From positions 1 to 5,331 of the forward strand of contig SKWJ01000021.1 of NCBI GenBank assembly GCA_007128995.1: a DNA stretch of 5,331 nucleotides, in the 5' to 3' direction. The number at the start of each line of letters is the position of its first letter. Position 1 is the first letter of the stretch. The position numbers were made by a program, and so were the translations under genes. Below, in pieces: positions 4,823-5,331 of the stretch. Origin of the DNA: Paracoccaceae bacterium (lineage in GTDB: Bacteria > Pseudomonadota > Alphaproteobacteria > Rhodobacterales > Rhodobacteraceae). The notes below the pieces were generated by a model. The model was not told where the DNA came from, searched no databases, and saw only the letters and a program-made list of their open reading frames with translations.

Positions 4823-5331
4823 GTGCAGTTCAACGCGCTCCGCATCCTGAAGGAAGGGCTTTTCGGCAATAAAGGCTGGAAACCCCATTGGCGCAAGCCC
4901 GCGCCGAAGCCCGAATATGACATGCTGATCATCGGCGGCGGTGGGCATGGGCTGGCGACTGCCTATTATCTGGCGCGCAATCACGGGATCACCAATATCG
5001 CCGTGCTGGAAAAAGGGTATCTGGGCGGTGGCAATATCGGGCGCAACACGACGATTGTGCGCGCGAATTACGTCCTGCCGGGAAATTCGGAATTCTACAG
5101 CCATTCGCTGAAACTCTGGGAAGGGCTGGAAGCGGACCTGAATTACAATGTGATGCATTCGCAGCGCGGGCTGATCAATCTGTTCCATTCCGATGGCCAG
5201 CGCGATGCCGCCGCGCGGCGCGGTAATGCGATGCTGGCGGAGGGCGATGACGCGATCCTGCTGGGCCGCGAGGAGGTCCGCGACATCCTGCCCTATCTCG
5301 ATTATGATCAGGCGCGGTTTCCCATCTATGG
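4823..5331 (+). CDS. soxB: Sarcosine oxidase beta subunit, N-terminal part (3' end outside window)
   Basis: The first 169 residues of the roughly 400-residue beta subunit of heterotetrameric sarcosine oxidase are present. This enzyme demethylates sarcosine to glycine in glycine-betaine and choline breakdown, passing the methyl carbon to tetrahydrofolate. The N-terminal LKEGLFGNKGWKPHWR stretch and PKPEYDMLIIGGGGHGLATA are typical of SoxB. The FAD dinucleotide-binding motif GGGGHG is at 38-43, with E63 at the end of the second strand. GGGNIGRNTTIVRANY (68-83) and SLKLWEGL are further family hallmarks. The His that carries covalent FMN lies beyond the window edge. The start is the GTG at 4823: no other start codon exists in this frame after the TAG at 4778, and AAGGAA (4808-4813) gives a spaced ribosome site. 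soxB diverges from the nik operon, and its partner genes soxD, soxA and soxG would be expected downstream. Confidence 0.93.
   Translation, partial: MQFNALRILKEGLFGNKGWKPHWRKPAPKPEYDMLIIGGGGHGLATAYYLARNHGITNIAVLEKGYLGGGNIGRNTTIVRANYVLPGNSEFYSHSLKLWEGLEADLNYNVMHSQRGLINLFHSDGQRDAAARRGNAMLAEGDDAILLGREEVRDILPYLDYDQARFPIY

Noticed and set aside
4511..5188. 225-residue minus-strand frame opposite soxB
   Set aside because: It is the antisense of a clear soxB reading frame and has no recognisable motifs.

Overview
The base composition, codon use and gene content suggest a GC-rich alphaproteobacterium, most likely of the Rhodobacteraceae (Paracoccaceae). The reasons are a heterotetrameric-type sarcosine oxidase beta gene, a NikL-containing nickel ECF transporter operon and many short gene overlaps. 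This placement is inferred from the sequence alone.

Layout. (1) Positions 3-260 (+) hold the 3' end of a cysteine-dioxygenase-like cupin gene. (2) Positions about 261-930 are a gene graveyard. A frameshifted scrap of an M24 (Xaa-Pro aminopeptidase/creatinase) gene on the minus strand abuts a plus-strand reading frame. In that frame, part of a DppC-type permease is joined in frame to the C-terminus of an oligopeptide-type ABC ATPase. (3) Positions 1119-4135 are a complete nickel module. NikR, the Ni-responsive ribbon-helix-helix repressor, is on the plus strand. It converges on a four-gene minus-strand operon nikL-nikM-nikQ-nikO, read from 4135 down to 1561, that encodes an ECF-type nickel importer. 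All junctions inside the operon overlap by 8-22 bases. (4) Positions 4136-4822 are the divergent intergenic region. (5) From 4823 to the window end is the 5' part of soxB, sarcosine oxidase beta subunit.

How it works together. NikM is the membrane substrate-binding S unit, with the Met1-His2 and His67 Ni ligands visible. NikL is the auxiliary exported/anchored component, NikQ the transmembrane coupling (T) protein and NikO the ATPase. NikR keeps the Ni ligands and the DNA-contacting strand of the E. coli protein. Upstream of nikL lies a 28-bp site matching 11 of the 12 defined bases of the E. coli NikR operator (GTATGA-N16-TCATAC). It overlaps a plausible promoter, so repression of nikLMQO by nickel-loaded NikR is a strong inference.

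The most unusual features are a perfect 14-bp inverted repeat at the overlapping 3' ends of nikR and nikO, which gives both proteins the same HLHV tail and both stop codons, and the mosaic of deleted peptide-transporter genes next to nikR. I see no evidence of a wholly new system in this window.
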